A stretch of 64,000 nucleotides of DNA from Selenomonas sp963528755 (GTDB taxonomy: Bacteria; Bacillota; Negativicutes; Selenomonadales; Selenomonadaceae), in NCBI RefSeq assembly GCF_963528755.1, contig NZ_CAURXA010000003.1, forward strand, positions 186,001 to 250,000, given 5' to 3'. The number at the start of each line of letters is the position of its first letter. Position 1 is the first letter of the stretch. Shown piece after piece: positions 1 through 10,612 of the stretch. The notes below the pieces were generated by a model. That model did no database searches, was not told the DNA's origin, and saw nothing but the letters and a program-made list of their open reading frames with translations. The position numbers and the translations under genes were made by a program.

Positions 1-3000
1 GGCGCTCGCCTTTGTCCAAAGACCTGCCGTTCCCGCATTCGTCGTGACGGTCGCCGTCGGGTCGATCGTCTCCGTCACATCGTCGATGGTGTCGCCGTTG
101 ACGAGTCCCGTCGTTGCGGTAGTCGCAGCGACGTTGACCTTCGCCGTGTGATTGATATAGCCTGCCGTTGCATTGGCGTCGCCGTAAGCGCGGCTCTTAT
201 CGCCCGCTGTAATGGTCAGCGCACGCTTCTTGATGGTCAGCGTGCCGGGATCGGACGTGATATGGTAGTCCGTCGCAAGGCTGCGGCTGCCCGTGGCGAG
301 CGCCGCGCCCTTCAAGGTCATCGTGTAGTTGCCGACGCCCGTGCGCTCGGTGACGTCATTCGTGCCGTTGGTCGCCGTGACCGTATACTTGGCGAAGCTG
401 TCGCCCGCAAGGAGCGTGCCCGTATGCGTCGTGCTCGACGTCATGGTCACGCTGTCGTTTGCCGTGCCATAAATGCGCTCGCCGCTCGGCGCGGTGAAGT
501 GGATGTCGATGGGCTTGATGGTGAGCTTGCCCGGAACGTACTTGAACTTGTAGTTCGTCGCGGAGAGCGTGCTGTTTTTCAGGTCAACACTGTACTCGCC
601 CGCATGGACAGCGCCCTGCGCGTAGCCCGATGTCTTCGCCGCATCCGCAATCGGGGTATAGGAAACAGCCCCCGAGAGCAGTCCCGACGTGTTTTCCGTC
701 TGACCGTTCGCGAAATTCGAGAATGTGACGCCCGCGTTGCCCGTATAGCTGTGCGGATTGCCGTCGTAGTTTACGGTCGATGTCTTGCCCGTGACCGTGA
801 CGACGCGCGGCACGATGCGGTAGTCGACCGTAATCTTGTAGTTGAGGTCGTTATGTCCCTGATAGGTGATCTTCTCATTGGCAATGGTCGAATTCGAGCC
901 GTAGGTATGCGCACCCGAACGCATATTGACATCGGTCATTGCATTCGTCACTGTACCGTCCGCCGTATTGACGTCGGCATTGACATTTGTATGCTTCGTC
1001 GTGCCAAAGTTATGCGTGCCCGAGTCACCCACATGGGCACGGATATAGTCAACCTCCGTCTTGTCGAGCGCACGGCGCTTGACGTTGCCGTCGTCTGCGA
1101 TATGGAAGCCTGCCGTCGAGTTGAAGAAGGCTGAGTTATCGTCGCCGTAGGTGCGCGTCGAATAGAGCTTGAGTTCAGGCTGGTACTTGTAAAACATCGC
1201 GTTCTGACCCGCAGGAACGGGGAAGGAGCTGCGGTTGCTGTAGTCCACGCCGTATTTGCGGAACTGGAATACAAGCCCGTCGATCTCGTTCTCGACGGAG
1301 TCCTCCGTATGGACGACATAGCGCTGACCAGGCGCGGTCTTGATGGCATTCGCGCCGGCCTTGTTCTTGAACGCGCCGCCCTTCGCCTCGATGAGGACAT
1401 CGGACGTGCCCGTGCCGACGATCTGCCCGCCGGGCGCGATCGTGACGTTGCCGCCGTCCTTATTCTTGATATTGATGGCGGCATTATTTCCCTTGATAAT
1501 CCCCGTGACATTCGTTCCGCCCTTCGTCTCGACGGAAACGCCCGTCGCAGACGTGATATTGCCAAGGTTCTTGATCTCATTCGCGCCCGTGAGATTTACG
1601 TTATGTGCATCCACTTCGAGCGTCGGAACGGATTTCAAGACGCCCGTCGAGGTCACATTGCCGCCCGTCTTGATGGATACAGCATCGGCAAGACCTTCGG
1701 GCAGGTCGACGTTGCCGACCTTGATATCCCCTGCATTCGTGCCGCCGATGCGGATTTTGCGGAAGCCTTTGCCGTCGAGGTTCTTACGCAGGAGTCCCGT
1801 GCCGCTGAAGATGTCAGACGGAAGCGTGGGATCGGAGGCAGAGCCACCCGCGCCGGGCGTGCCGAAGTTGAGCGTCTTGCCCGGCGTATAGGTGTCGAAG
1901 GACACATCGCCGTGCCCCGTGATCGTGCTGCCGTTCGCCGTGTTGAGCGTATCCGCATGGATGGCGACATTGCCGTCATGATCGCGGTCAGCGCCGTCGG
2001 CATTGATATGCGCATCGTCGAGATTGACCTCGCGGCTGGCAACGGTGTAGTCCCTGCCGTGCGTCTTGATCGAACCGGAGAGGTTGACGCCGCCCGAACC
2101 GCTCGTAATCGCCTGCTGAATCTTGACGGTAAACGGCATATCAATCGTGCCGCTCTGGTAGAGGCGTCCGCCGCCCCCGCGGTCACCGATGTTGATGATC
2201 TCATACTCCCAGAACTGACGGTTGTCGCCATTGAAATACTTGTCGAGCAGCGAGAGCTTCGCCGGATCGTTCACCGTGCCGCCGAGCTTGATGTCGCGGT
2301 TGTGCGAGATCGGCAGGATATTGAGCGCCTTCTTGCCCTTCATCTTGCCGTTGAGGTCGATCGCGTCGGTCTTGAGTGTGAGTGCGCCCGTGCCCGTATC
2401 GACATTGCTTCCCGCCGCCGTCGTCAGATTCTTCGATTCGAGTGCAAAATCGTTGCCGTTCGTCTGAATGTTTGCCGAACCGTCAACCGTCATCGAGCCT
2501 GCCGTCGCACCGGAGCGAATCGTCGTCGGATCGACGAAGTTCAGATTGCCGCCGACATTCGTCGCGCCCGTCGCGTCTTCGCGACCGAGGTAGACGTGCT
2601 TGAAGCCGTCCTTGATCTTATTGCCACCGAAGAGATTCGCGGGCAGGGTCAGCCCTGTACCCGTCGCGCCGACGTTGAGGTTCGTCGCCGCATTTGCCTG
2701 CTGCACGGTGAGATTGCCCTTGCCCTCGACGCCTTCGGTGAAGGTCATGGCGTCCGCCGAAAGCACGACGTCGCCCGCCGTGCCGCCGGACTCACCAGCC
2801 TTGACGCCCGTGATCGTGCGCGAGGGGACGGATGCGCCCGCAGGCGTCGTGATCGCGCCGATGGTCAGCGCATCGGACTTGACCTTGACGGAGAGCGCGT
2901 CGGCGGCGAGCGTGCCGATTTCGTTGTCCTTTTCAAGCGCGATGTTGCCGCCGACGGCGGCGAGCTTCGTCGCCTTGATCTTGCCCGCCGTCTGGTTCGC

Positions 3001-6000
3001 CGCCGTCTTGGCGTTGACAACGAGCGTCTTGCCCGCCGCGAGCGTCATATCCCCTGCGAAGTTGATGTTATCCGCCTGCAGTGTCACGTCCTTCCCGAGG
3101 GAAGAATTTTTCACATTGATCGTGCCCTGCGTGCTGTTGCCGATGGCGTAATGCGAGAAGTTCGGGCCGAATACTTGTGTGAACTTATTGTTCGTCAGCT
3201 GCAGATCGCCCGTCGCACCGTCGCCGAGTCCGATGGTCTTCGAGCCGTTGTACGTTCCGATGCCGAGCGTGCCCGTGCCCGTGACGGACGGACTGCTCCC
3301 GTGCGCCGCGAGGTTCGTGATATTGTTCGTATAGAGGTTCAGCGCACTGCCCGAAGCGATGTTCATGACGCCCGTGCCGCCCGAGTTCTCAATCGCGCCT
3401 GTCGTCAGCGTCACGTTGTAGGGCTTGCCCGATCCATCGGTGCCGACCTTGAGTCCGCCCGCGCCGATGACTGCCTTGCCCGTCTCCGCCGTCTTGACGA
3501 CGACGCGGTTATTTGCCTCAAGGCCATCAATCGTGACCGTCTGGCTGCGATTGTCGCCGAGAACAAGCTCACTGAACTGATTGCCAAAGAGCTTGCCGTT
3601 GATCTGGTCACTCGTGACATGAAGCCCTGCGCCCGTCGAAGAGTTGTTGAGCGTCAGATCGCCCGCCGTCTTGCGCGTGATAACGAGTCCGCTCTTGCCG
3701 ACGATATTCGTCGTATTGTCGTCCGCCGCCGGCGTGACGATCTCGTCCGTATGCACACGGAGCGCACCGACGGTATCGGTGCCCGAGTCGAGCTGAGCGC
3801 GTGCGTCGAGCTGCAGCTTGTTACCCGTGACATCGACCCAGACGGGTGTGGAGCCGGGAGCGACCTGCACCTTGGCATCCTCGTTCAGCACGACGTCACC
3901 GCTTCGTGCATTGAGCGTCGCCTGTGCATAGTTGCCCTCGACCTTCAGAGTAGCTCCCTGCTCGAGATGGATGTTGTCGCCCGTCTGGATATTGATCTCT
4001 GCGCCGGTTTCCTTGCTTGTGCCGTCGACGCCTTTCACATGGACAGTCTTACCCTGCTTGACGGTGAAGCCGCCCGTGATGACCGAGTCGGGATCGTGCC
4101 CTGCCTGCGTCGGATCTGCACCGATCTTGAGCTTCGTACCCTTGCCCTCGATGGTGAGATTGTCGCGCACCTCGACGCCGAGCTTGCCAGCCGCATTGAT
4201 GGACTTCTTGACCGCACCGCCGTAGAAGTAGACATGCTTCTCGCCCGCGACATCGAAGCCGCCGAAGCCATCGAGCGTATTGTTGATCGTACGGTAGGCG
4301 ATGCGGAACTCCGTGGCAGGAGCGTCTGCGGCATTGTCACTGATATAGATGTCCTGACTCGCCGATGCGCCCTTCGCCGTGACCTTGCCGTCCTTTTGTC
4401 CGTTGATCTTGCCAAGACCGAGATCGATACCGCCCGAGAGGTCGAGATCGAGGTTCTTGACAGCGAGCGTATCGCTTGCCGTCGGCAGTTCTGCCGTATG
4501 CGCCTTGATCTTCATGTCGGACTTACCATCCGCGCCCGCCTTCGTCGCGCCCGTCAGCGTGACCTTGCCCGTGGTCTCGATGTCCGAGGGCTTCTTGAAC
4601 GTTGCGCCCTTGATATTGACATCGCCCGTCTGCGTCGCGCCGCCGATCTTGATCTTGCCGTAGTTCGCGTTGTTGATGTTCCAGTCGTTCGCGCCCGTGC
4701 CAACGTTGATGGCCTGCGCCTTCGTCGCCTTTTCGAGCGTGAGCTTCTTGTCGACGTTGACCTTGTTATTCCCGAGATCGAGATCGTCAGCTTCGAGCTT
4801 CGTGTCGTCCGTCGAGGTCAGCTTACCCTCGACCGTGAGTTTCTGCCCCGCCGCCATCTGGATGTCCGTCGATTTCGTCTTGAGTCCGTCGACGTTCTTC
4901 GCAGGATTTACCGTGCGGTCTTCAACGACGGCGACCTTCATGTGGGTATTGTTCTTGAGCTTCAAACTGCCATCCGACATATCGGCGGCGATGTTCTGGA
5001 TCGCATTCGGCTGCGTGCTGAGATCCATAGAGCCTTTGCCGAGGAGCAGCAGGTTGCCGACCGTGATTGGCGCACTCTGGGAAAGCCCATCGCCGAGCGT
5101 CGTGCCCGGAGCATCGGCATGGAGCGCGAGCGTATCCGTCGGCGCACCGTTGACTGCGCCCGTGATGTCGATCTTGCCCTGCGTCAAAATGCTCGTATAC
5201 TTGGGCAGGTTGCCGCTCGAAATGGTGTCAATCGTAGCCATGCCTGCGTTTGCCTTGTCTCCGATGCTGACATTGCGGAAATTGCCCGCCGCTAGTTTTC
5301 CAAAGCCTGCATCCGTCACAAGGCCTGCCGTGCCGCCGACGGTGAAGTTTCCTGCCGTCTTGGGCTTCAGAACGAACGTGCCCGCGCTGTTCGTATCGGC
5401 GAACGCGGCATCGTTCCAGTTCGTGACGCTGTTCGCCGTCATCGTCATCGTGCCCGCGCCCGAGGCGAGATTCGCACCCGAAGCAAAGTCGATGGTGTTC
5501 GCCTTGAACGTCGTGTCCTTGCCGCCTGCGTTCGTCATTGCACCCGAGAATTTGATGGTCGCGCCCGATTCTACCGTCAGCGGCGCTTTTACATCTGACG
5601 CACCGATTTCGACATTGCCCGTAGACGCATTGCCCAGATGGACTTCGCCCGTGCCGGAGTTGATGAAATCGAGGTCATTCATGTGGACATCAGCACTCGA
5701 AGAACCGACGGCGATCGTCTTGCCCGCCGTTTTCGTTTCAACCGTAACTTTTCCGTTTGCACTCGAAAGAGTGCCCTGCGCTCCTGCGGGGAGCGTCAGC
5801 GCATCCGTCTTGACATTGATCGTACCGCCCGCTGTCGATACCTTGCTCGACGTGTCGAAATTGACCGTCGCCGCTTCGAGTGATGTCGCCGCCGCGCCCG
5901 TCGATTTGACCTCGGCATTCGCATCGAGCTTGAGCGTGCCGCTCGCTTTGAGATTCATCGCACCCGCCGCGTTCGTCATGCCGTGTGCGCCTACCGTGAG

Positions 6001-8421
6001 ATCGCCCGTCACGTCGAGACTCGCGCCGCCCGCTGCTGTCACCAACCCCGTTTCACCGCCAACGGTCAGATTGCCGCTGTTCTTAAAGGTCAAGCCCTTT
6101 GCCTTGCCGTCGAGCTTATTGACGGCGTTCGCGCCCGTGAGATTCACATTTGCATCCGCCGCCTCAAGCACGGCCTTGTCCGTCGTGATGACGCCCGCGC
6201 CCGTGATGGCATTCTTCGAGCCAAGCGTCAGCGCGTGCGTCGAAGCGATATTCACCGCGCCGCTGACCGTCAGCGTGCCTGCACCCGTATACATTTCCAG
6301 ATCTTCGTCCGCCGTCACGCCGTTTGCGATGATATTCGCCTTTTTCGCGGCGTCGCCGACCGTATTCTTCTTGAAGTTCCGAATCTTTCCCGTGCTCGTG
6401 AACGTATCGCCTGCGAGATCAAGTCCGCCCGTGCCTGTGCCAAAGTTGATGGTCTTGCCATCCGAAAGCGTCCAAACCTTCGCCGTGCCTGCGGAGTCGC
6501 TGTCGCCCGTGATCGTGCCCGAGAGGTCGAGGGAATCCGTGCGCAGTTCGACCGAGCGCGTCGTGATGTTCCCGCCGAGGGCGATACCCTTGCCGCCGCC
6601 CGTGGATTTGCCGACGAGCGTGACCTTTCCCGCGCCCGCCGTGATCGTCGCGCTCGTGAGCGATACGCCCGCCGCGTTTGCTGTCGTGCTGCCTGCAAGT
6701 TCGACATTGCCGCTCGCCGTGGCGCCGTCCGTCGTGTCAATCGTGACGCCGTTGAGTGTGATGCCCGCTTCGCCCGCACTCTGCGAGTTGGCAAAGCCGA
6801 CACCATCTTCGACAAGACCGCCGCCGATCTTGACATTGCCGCCGAGCGTCTTGATATTCTTTCCGCTCGCAGCGCTGACACTGCCGCCCGCACGGTGGTT
6901 CGTATCGGAGGTGATGTCCACATTGAGTTTGCCCGCCGTCGACGTGATATCGGCATTGATGTTGACACTGCCCGTTGCTTTCAAGGAAAGGGTCGCGTCG
7001 CCGCCCGCCGTCTTCGTGATGGCATCCGATACGGTAATGGAGTTGTCGTTCGTTTCCGTGAGGTTCGCCGTCTGAATGGTTACCGATGTGCCGCCGTTCA
7101 GCGAATTGGTGACGGTCTGCACATCCGCCTGAGAGCCGGCTTCAGGGTCGCCCGTCGCACGCGTCTTGACCTCAATATCGCCGGGATCGATCAGCCACTC
7201 GCCCGCCTTGCCCGCTTCGGACGAGGCATTGACGCTTCCTGTGATCTGCACCTTCTTGCCCGAGGTCTCGACCGCGCCGCCCGCGCCCGTGCCTTTGCCG
7301 CGTGCCGTGATCTCGCCCGCAAACTTCGTCCTGCCGTCCGACCAGACGGCGACCGTGCCGCCCGCGGCATCCGCTGCCGCCGCATCGGCACGCACAGATG
7401 CGCCGCGCTCGATCGTGACATTCTTCGCGTGCGCGAGGTCGCCCGCGCCCTGCCAGCCGCCGCCGATCTCGACCGTGCCGGCCACAGCGCCGCTCACGTC
7501 CGTCACGCTGCCCGCCGCAAGGCGCACGTCGTTCGCCGTCATGCGGACGGCGCCCGCCTTGCCGTCAAGGCTCGCGGCACGCACGATGCCTTCCTGATTG
7601 ACGGCAGAGGAAACAAGCGCGTCTCCCGTCGCCGCCGTCATGAAGACGAGTCCGCCGTCCGCTTCGACGATACCCTTGTTCGTGACGCTCTCTTTCATCG
7701 CCGCTTTCGACGGCACGACCGCGACCTTGCCGTCGCCCGTAAAGTCGAGCGTGACGTCCTCGGCCGCTGCGAGAACCGCTGCGCCCTTCTTGGCGACGAT
7801 GACGCCTTCATTGACAACATCCTTGCCGAGAAGCGCGACTGCACCCGCATCCGCCGCACGAAGCGTGCCGCGATTGATGACCTTGCCGTCATTCGGCGTA
7901 CCGACGAAGGCATACTTGCCCGCCATGAAATCGGCGTTCGTAATGTTCATCGTCGAGGCTGCGATCGCGCCCGCATCGACCTGTGCGCCGGGCGCAAAAA
8001 AGACGCCCGCAGGGTTCACGAGGAAGACTCGCCCGTTCGCCGTAAGCGTGCCGAAGATTTCAGAGGGATTGTTGCCGAGCACGCGGTTAAGAAGCGCCGC
8101 CTGCGCGTTCGGCTGATAGATATTGACGCGCTCGTTTGCCGCGATGTTGAAGCTCTGCCAGTTGATGACGGCGTTCTCCGTCGCCTGATGAATCGCCATC
8201 TCCGCCTGGCTCTTAGCGATGTCGGCAGCGCCCGCCGCGACTTCGCCGCCCTGCGGCAAGGCGCTGGCAGGGCTGCTCGTGCCAACGAGGGCTGCGCCCG
8301 CCGCCACGATACCGACGCCGCCCAAGAGGGCGCGGCGCACGTTCTCCTGCAGGCGCAGCAGGAAGGGATTGCTCTCGCCGCGCTCTTTCCTCACGCGGCG
8401 CTGCTTTTTCATGAAGCGCAT
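1..8421 (-). CDS. TpsA-type filamentous haemagglutinin-like exoprotein (3' end beyond window)
   Basis: The reading frame is open from ATG at 8421 to the left edge: at least 2807 codons with no stop. AAGGAG lies 6-7 bases before the ATG. Residues 1-54 look like a long signal peptide (basic N-terminus, hydrophobic stretch, SPASA cleavage region). Residues about 60-180 match the TPS secretion domain, with VINWQSFNI at 85-93 and NPAG at 136-139. The body is thousands of short Thr/Gly/Asn/Val-rich beta-helix repeats. Near the left edge they give way to MBG-like modules with Y-GD and LTIKxR signatures. Such proteins are exported by a TpsB partner, and the gene immediately upstream is one. The expected role is adhesion or contact-dependent interaction; a C-terminal toxin cannot be excluded because that end is not in the window. 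Confidence 0.9.
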   Translation of the reverse strand, partial: MRFMKKQRRVRKERGESNPFLLRLQENVRRALLGGVGIVAAGAALVGTSSPASALPQGGEVAAGAADIAKSQAEMAIHQATENAVINWQSFNIAANERVNIYQPNAQAALLNRVLGNNPSEIFGTLTANGRVFLVNPAGVFFAPGAQVDAGAIAASTMNITNADFMAGKYAFVGTPNDGKVINRGTLRAADAGAVALLGKDVVNEGVIVAKKGAAVLAAAEDVTLDFTGDGKVAVVPSKAAMKESVTNKGIVEADGGLVFMTAATGDALVSSAVNQEGIVRAASLDGKAGAVRMTANDVRLAAGSVTDVSGAVAGTVEIGGGWQGAGDLAHAKNVTIERGASVRADAAAADAAGGTVAVWSDGRTKFAGEITARGKGTGAGGAVETSGKKVQITGSVNASSEAGKAGEWLIDPGDIEVKTRATGDPEAGSQADVQTVTNSLNGGTSVTIQTANLTETNDNSITVSDAITKTAGGDATLSLKATGSVNINADITSTAGKLNVDITSDTNHRAGGSVSAASGKNIKTLGGNVKIGGGLVEDGVGFANSQSAGEAGITLNGVTIDTTDGATASGNVELAGSTTANAAGVSLTSATITAGAGKVTLVGKSTGGGKGIALGGNITTRSVELRTDSLDLSGTITGDSDSAGTAKVWTLSDGKTINFGTGTGGLDLAGDTFTSTGKIRNFKKNTVGDAAKKANIIANGVTADEDLEMYTGAGTLTVSGAVNIASTHALTLGSKNAITGAGVITTDKAVLEAADANVNLTGANAVNKLDGKAKGLTFKNSGNLTVGGETGLVTAAGGASLDVTGDLTVGAHGMTNAAGAMNLKASGTLKLDANAEVKSTGAAATSLEAATVNFDTSSKVSTAGGTINVKTDALTLPAGAQGTLSSANGKVTVETKTAGKTIAVGSSSADVHMNDLDFINSGTGEVHLGNASTGNVEIGASDVKAPLTVESGATIKFSGAMTNAGGKDTTFKANTIDFASGANLASGAGTMTMTANSVTNWNDAAFADTNSAGTFVLKPKTAGNFTVGGTAGLVTDAGFGKLAAGNFRNVSIGDKANAGMATIDTISSGNLPKYTSILTQGKIDITGAVNGAPTDTLALHADAPGTTLGDGLSQSAPITVGNLLLLGKGSMDLSTQPNAIQNIAADMSDGSLKLKNNTHMKVAVVEDRTVNPAKNVDGLKTKSTDIQMAAGQKLTVEGKLTSTDDTKLEADDLDLGNNKVNVDKKLTLEKATKAQAINVGTGANDWNINNANYGKIKIGGATQTGDVNIKGATFKKPSDIETTGKVTLTGATKAGADGKSDMKIKAHTAELPTASDTLAVKNLDLDLSGGIDLGLGKINGQKDGKVTAKGASASQDIYISDNAADAPATEFRIAYRTINNTLDGFGGFDVAGEKHVYFYGGAVKKSINAAGKLGVEVRDNLTIEGKGTKLKIGADPTQAGHDPDSVITGGFTVKQGKTVHVKGVDGTSKETGAEINIQTGDNIHLEQGATLKVEGNYAQATLNARSGDVVLNEDAKVQVAPGSTPVWVDVTGNKLQLDARAQLDSGTDTVGALRVHTDEIVTPAADDNTTNIVGKSGLVITRKTAGDLTLNNSSTGAGLHVTSDQINGKLFGNQFSELVLGDNRSQTVTIDGLEANNRVVVKTAETGKAVIGAGGLKVGTDGSGKPYNVTLTTGAIENSGGTGVMNIASGSALNLYTNNITNLAAHGSSPSVTGTGTLGIGTYNGSKTIGLGDGATGDLQLTNNKFTQVFGPNFSHYAIGNSTQGTINVKNSSLGKDVTLQADNINFAGDMTLAAGKTLVVNAKTAANQTAGKIKATKLAAVGGNIALEKDNEIGTLAADALSVKVKSDALTIGAITTPAGASVPSRTITGVKAGESGGTAGDVVLSADAMTFTEGVEGKGNLTVQQANAATNLNVGATGTGLTLPANLFGGNKIKDGFKHVYLGREDATGATNVGGNLNFVDPTTIRSGATAGSMTVDGSANIQTNGNDFALESKNLTTAAGSNVDTGTGALTLKTDAIDLNGKMKGKKALNILPISHNRDIKLGGTVNDPAKLSLLDKYFNGDNRQFWEYEIINIGDRGGGGRLYQSGTIDMPFTVKIQQAITSGSGGVNLSGSIKTHGRDYTVASREVNLDDAHINADGADRDHDGNVAIHADTLNTANGSTITGHGDVSFDTYTPGKTLNFGTPGAGGSASDPTLPSDIFSGTGLLRKNLDGKGFRKIRIGGTNAGDIKVGNVDLPEGLADAVSIKTGGNVTSTGVLKSVPTLEVDAHNVNLTGANEIKNLGNITSATGVSVETKGGTNVTGIIKGNNAAINIKNKDGGNVTIAPGGQIVGTGTSDVLIEAKGGAFKNKAGANAIKTAPGQRYVVHTEDSVENEIDGLVFQFRKYGVDYSNRSSFPVPAGQNAMFYKYQPELKLYSTRTYGDDNSAFFNSTAGFHIADDGNVKRRALDKTEVDYIRAHVGDSGTHNFGTTKHTNVNADVNTADGTVTNAMTDVNMRSGAHTYGSNSTIANEKITYQGHNDLNYKITVDYRIVPRVVTVTGKTSTVNYDGNPHSYTGNAGVTFSNFANGQTENTSGLLSGAVSYTPIADAAKTSGYAQGAVHAGEYSVDLKNSTLSATNYKFKYVPGKLTIKPIDIHFTAPSGERIYGTANDSVTMTSSTTHTGTLLAGDSFAKYTVTATNGTNDVTERTGVGNYTMTLKGAALATGSRSLATDYHITSDPGTLTIKKRALTITAGDKSRAYGDANATAGYINHTAKVNVAATTATTGLVNGDTIDDVTETIDPTATVTTNAGTAGLWTKASA

Positions 8422-8457
8422 GGGTATTTCTCCTTTTTCGTCTGAAACCGATATTGG

Positions 8458-8524
8458 GGAATCACTGATAAATTCAGCCACCCATCTTCACACATCTGGG
8501 CGACCTCATTTTATCAGCGCTTCC
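8458..8524. repeat. MITE-like repeat, short copy
   Basis: A 67-bp element lies between tpsB and tpsA. It begins GGAATCACTGATAAATTCAG and ends ATTTTATCAGCGCTTCC, which are imperfect terminal inverted repeats (shared GGAA and CTGATAAA). It matches both ends of the 160-bp copy at 11138-11297. The middle is missing, and the junction lies at an ATCTG that occurs on both sides of the missing segment in the long copy. No coding capacity is seen. Confidence 0.75.
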
Positions 8525-8578
8525 CTTGAACGTCCGGGAGGTCAAGCCATGCCGACCGCCCGGCTCTCTATTGTCGTT

Positions 8579-10399
8579 TTAGAAGAATTTATACAGTTGG
8601 AACCAGAATCTGCCGCTGCGATCCGTGTCGGAGACCGCCTCTTCATGGCTGATCTTCCAAGCGTAGTGCAGATGCGCGACCCAGTTCGCCTGATTGCTCC
8701 AATTCACGCCGACGCCCGCGCCGTAGAGGCTGCGGCTCTGCGGCCCTGTATAGCCCGCCCAGCCGTCGTGATAGAGCTTCACATGACCGCCATCGACGAA
8801 GGCAATCAGCTGCCATATATTCTCGTCGCCCTCGCGCGTCGGCAAGTTCCAGCGAAGCTCCGAAGTCCAGCGCCAGCCGTCGTCGCCCGACGCTTCGCCG
8901 ACGGGGTAGGCGCGTACGCCGTAAGGCCCGCCGAGCGAGAATTTCTCCGAGGAATCGAGGTTCTTGTTCGCCCACTGGCGGCTGTACGAGAGGTAGAGCG
9001 AGAGACGATCGTCTATGTGCTGCAGGCGCGTCAAGTTCAAATTCCACTTGCCGAAATGACCTGCCGTCCGTGCGGTAGCTGCATCGTACTGGCGCTGCAC
9101 AGCATCGTCGATGGAGAGATCACCATACGTGTAATTGAGCGCGAAGGTGTTGCGGCCGCCCGTCCAGATATGGTCGAGGTTGTCGCCGTTGATGCCGATG
9201 ACCCAGTTTTTCGCTCCCTTGGGATTCTTGTACGCCATGCCCTTCGCTTCGTCCTCAAGATCCTTCCAGTCGAAGCGCAGCGTGCCGTAGAGGTTGAAGT
9301 CGCGGCTGCGCCGGAAATTGTGCTGCCACCAAAGGCTCACGGTCTCCGACGTGCCCGTGTAGTCGAGCGCAGAGAACGCGCCGCCTAGCGTATAGTGCGA
9401 GCGTGCGTAGCTGACGCCGACGCGTTCGCCCTGCTTGGCGATCGGCGTCGAGTAGGAAGCCGATCCCGACCACATGCCGCCGTTCGACACGATGCCGCCG
9501 ACGGAGAAGAGGTCGCCCTCGCGGAACGGACTCGCGTAGTTGACGAAGGCGCTGTACTGGTAGCGTCCCGTATAGCGGTAGCCGCCGTTGTCGACGCCGA
9601 CGTAGCCCCACATGCGGTTGCCCTTGTTCTTGACGTCGATGACGATGTCCGACGTGCCCTGGCGGCTGCCCGCCTTGATCTGTGTGCGCGCCTCGACGCG
9701 CGAAAGGTCGTTCGTCAGCCAGACGCCGCGGTTGAGCGGCGCTTTCTTCACGAGTTCGCCCGAGGAAAGCCCCATTTCGCGGCGAACAGCATTTTCTGTC
9801 AGATAAGAATGGTTGTTGATGATGATCTTGTCGTAGCGGCCGGGCACGATCGTGAAGTCGACCGCACCCTCCGCGAAGTCCTGCGGCGCGAGGTAGGCGA
9901 AGGCGACGAAGTACCCTTTGGAACGCAGGTATTTCGTGATCTCCGCCGCCTGCGCTTCGAGGTCGGTGAGACGCGCGTACTTGAGCTTGTGCGGCTGCAG
10001 GAGCGCACGAAGCTCTTCATCCGTCACGGGGTTCTCGCCCGAGAACGTGTAGCGGCGCACGAGGATCGCGCTCTCCGCAGCCCGCTGCTCTGCCTGCCGC
10101 GGCGCAGGGGCTTCCACGCCCGTCTGCGTCACGTTCGGCGAGGCGGCTGCCTCCGCTCCCTCGGTCTTCGGCACGTCGGCGGCGCTCGCGCCCATCATCG
10201 GCGCTTCGCCCGCCGCTGCACGCACCATGGCACGCTGTGCATCGCCCGCCGCATCTGAAACCGTTCCCGCTTCAGCGCAAAAAGGGGCGAGCACAGCGCT
10301 GAGCAAAGCGAGTGTGACGGCAAAGGACAGACGCCCGCATCGCTTTGCGACAAAAGGCCTGTGCCGCATTTTCTCTGCATCCTGCATCTTCATTCGCAT
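8579..10399 (-). CDS. TpsB / FhaC-ShlB family outer-membrane translocator
   Basis: About 606 residues, the outer-membrane partner that recognises the TPS domain of the exoprotein encoded just downstream and secretes it. After a signal peptide (hydrophobic stretch ending near AEA, about residue 44) and a Pro/Ala-rich linker come two POTRA-like modules. The first starts near ILVRRYTFSGENPVTDEEL and the second includes the GRYDKIIINNHSYLT region. A beta-barrel follows, with WGYVGVDNGGYRYTGRYQ at its start and a terminal aromatic Phe. The frame extends to a TTG at 10420, but ATG at 10399 or 10393 just after GGAAGGA fits better. The order tpsB then tpsA is the usual operon order. Confidence 0.9.
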   Translation of the reverse strand: MRMKMQDAEKMRHRPFVAKRCGRLSFAVTLALLSAVLAPFCAEAGTVSDAAGDAQRAMVRAAAGEAPMMGASAADVPKTEGAEAAASPNVTQTGVEAPAPRQAEQRAAESAILVRRYTFSGENPVTDEELRALLQPHKLKYARLTDLEAQAAEITKYLRSKGYFVAFAYLAPQDFAEGAVDFTIVPGRYDKIIINNHSYLTENAVRREMGLSSGELVKKAPLNRGVWLTNDLSRVEARTQIKAGSRQGTSDIVIDVKNKGNRMWGYVGVDNGGYRYTGRYQYSAFVNYASPFREGDLFSVGGIVSNGGMWSGSASYSTPIAKQGERVGVSYARSHYTLGGAFSALDYTGTSETVSLWWQHNFRRSRDFNLYGTLRFDWKDLEDEAKGMAYKNPKGAKNWVIGINGDNLDHIWTGGRNTFALNYTYGDLSIDDAVQRQYDAATARTAGHFGKWNLNLTRLQHIDDRLSLYLSYSRQWANKNLDSSEKFSLGGPYGVRAYPVGEASGDDGWRWTSELRWNLPTREGDENIWQLIAFVDGGHVKLYHDGWAGYTGPQSRSLYGAGVGVNWSNQANWVAHLHYAWKISHEEAVSDTDRSGRFWFQLYKFF

Positions 10400-10460
10400 C
10401 GTTCCTTCCATGACTTGCAATCGTTCTTCACGACGGTTTGCAAAAGTATCAACCGCACTT

Positions 10461-10481
10461 GTATGCTATATATTAGCATAC
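10461..10481. promoter_or_regulatory. Palindrome upstream of tpsB
   Basis: Perfect 8-bp inverted repeat GTATGCTA / TAGCATAC with a 5-bp AT-only spacer, about 60 bp upstream of the tpsB start. It could be an operator. There is no T-run, so it does not look like a terminator. The rest of 10421-10600 shows nothing recognisable. Confidence 0.4.
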
Positions 10482-10606
10482 AGCGGGCTTTTTTCCTAGT
10501 AGATATTAGCTATTTCTGTGTAGTCTTGTAAAAATCAGGAGTTTTGACCCATGCATGGGCGAGGGTTCTCATTTCAAATGACATCCCCAAATTGCCTGCC
10601 GTATGC

Positions 10607-10612
10607 TATAAT
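10607..10612 (+). promoter_or_regulatory. Extended -10 promoter of the small toxin gene
   Basis: TATGCTATAAT is a perfect -10 box with a TG extension three bases upstream. There is no good -35 at 17 bp. The transcript would begin near GGTGCTACTC and carry a long (about 150 nt) 5' leader before the toxin ATG at 10771, a layout usual for translation-controlled type I toxins. Confidence 0.6.

Noticed and set aside
1309..5295. 1328-codon plus-strand open frame
   Set aside because: It is the antisense of the TpsA gene in the same codon phase; the Arg/Asp/Ala-rich product is an artefact of high-GC repeats and has no ribosome site.
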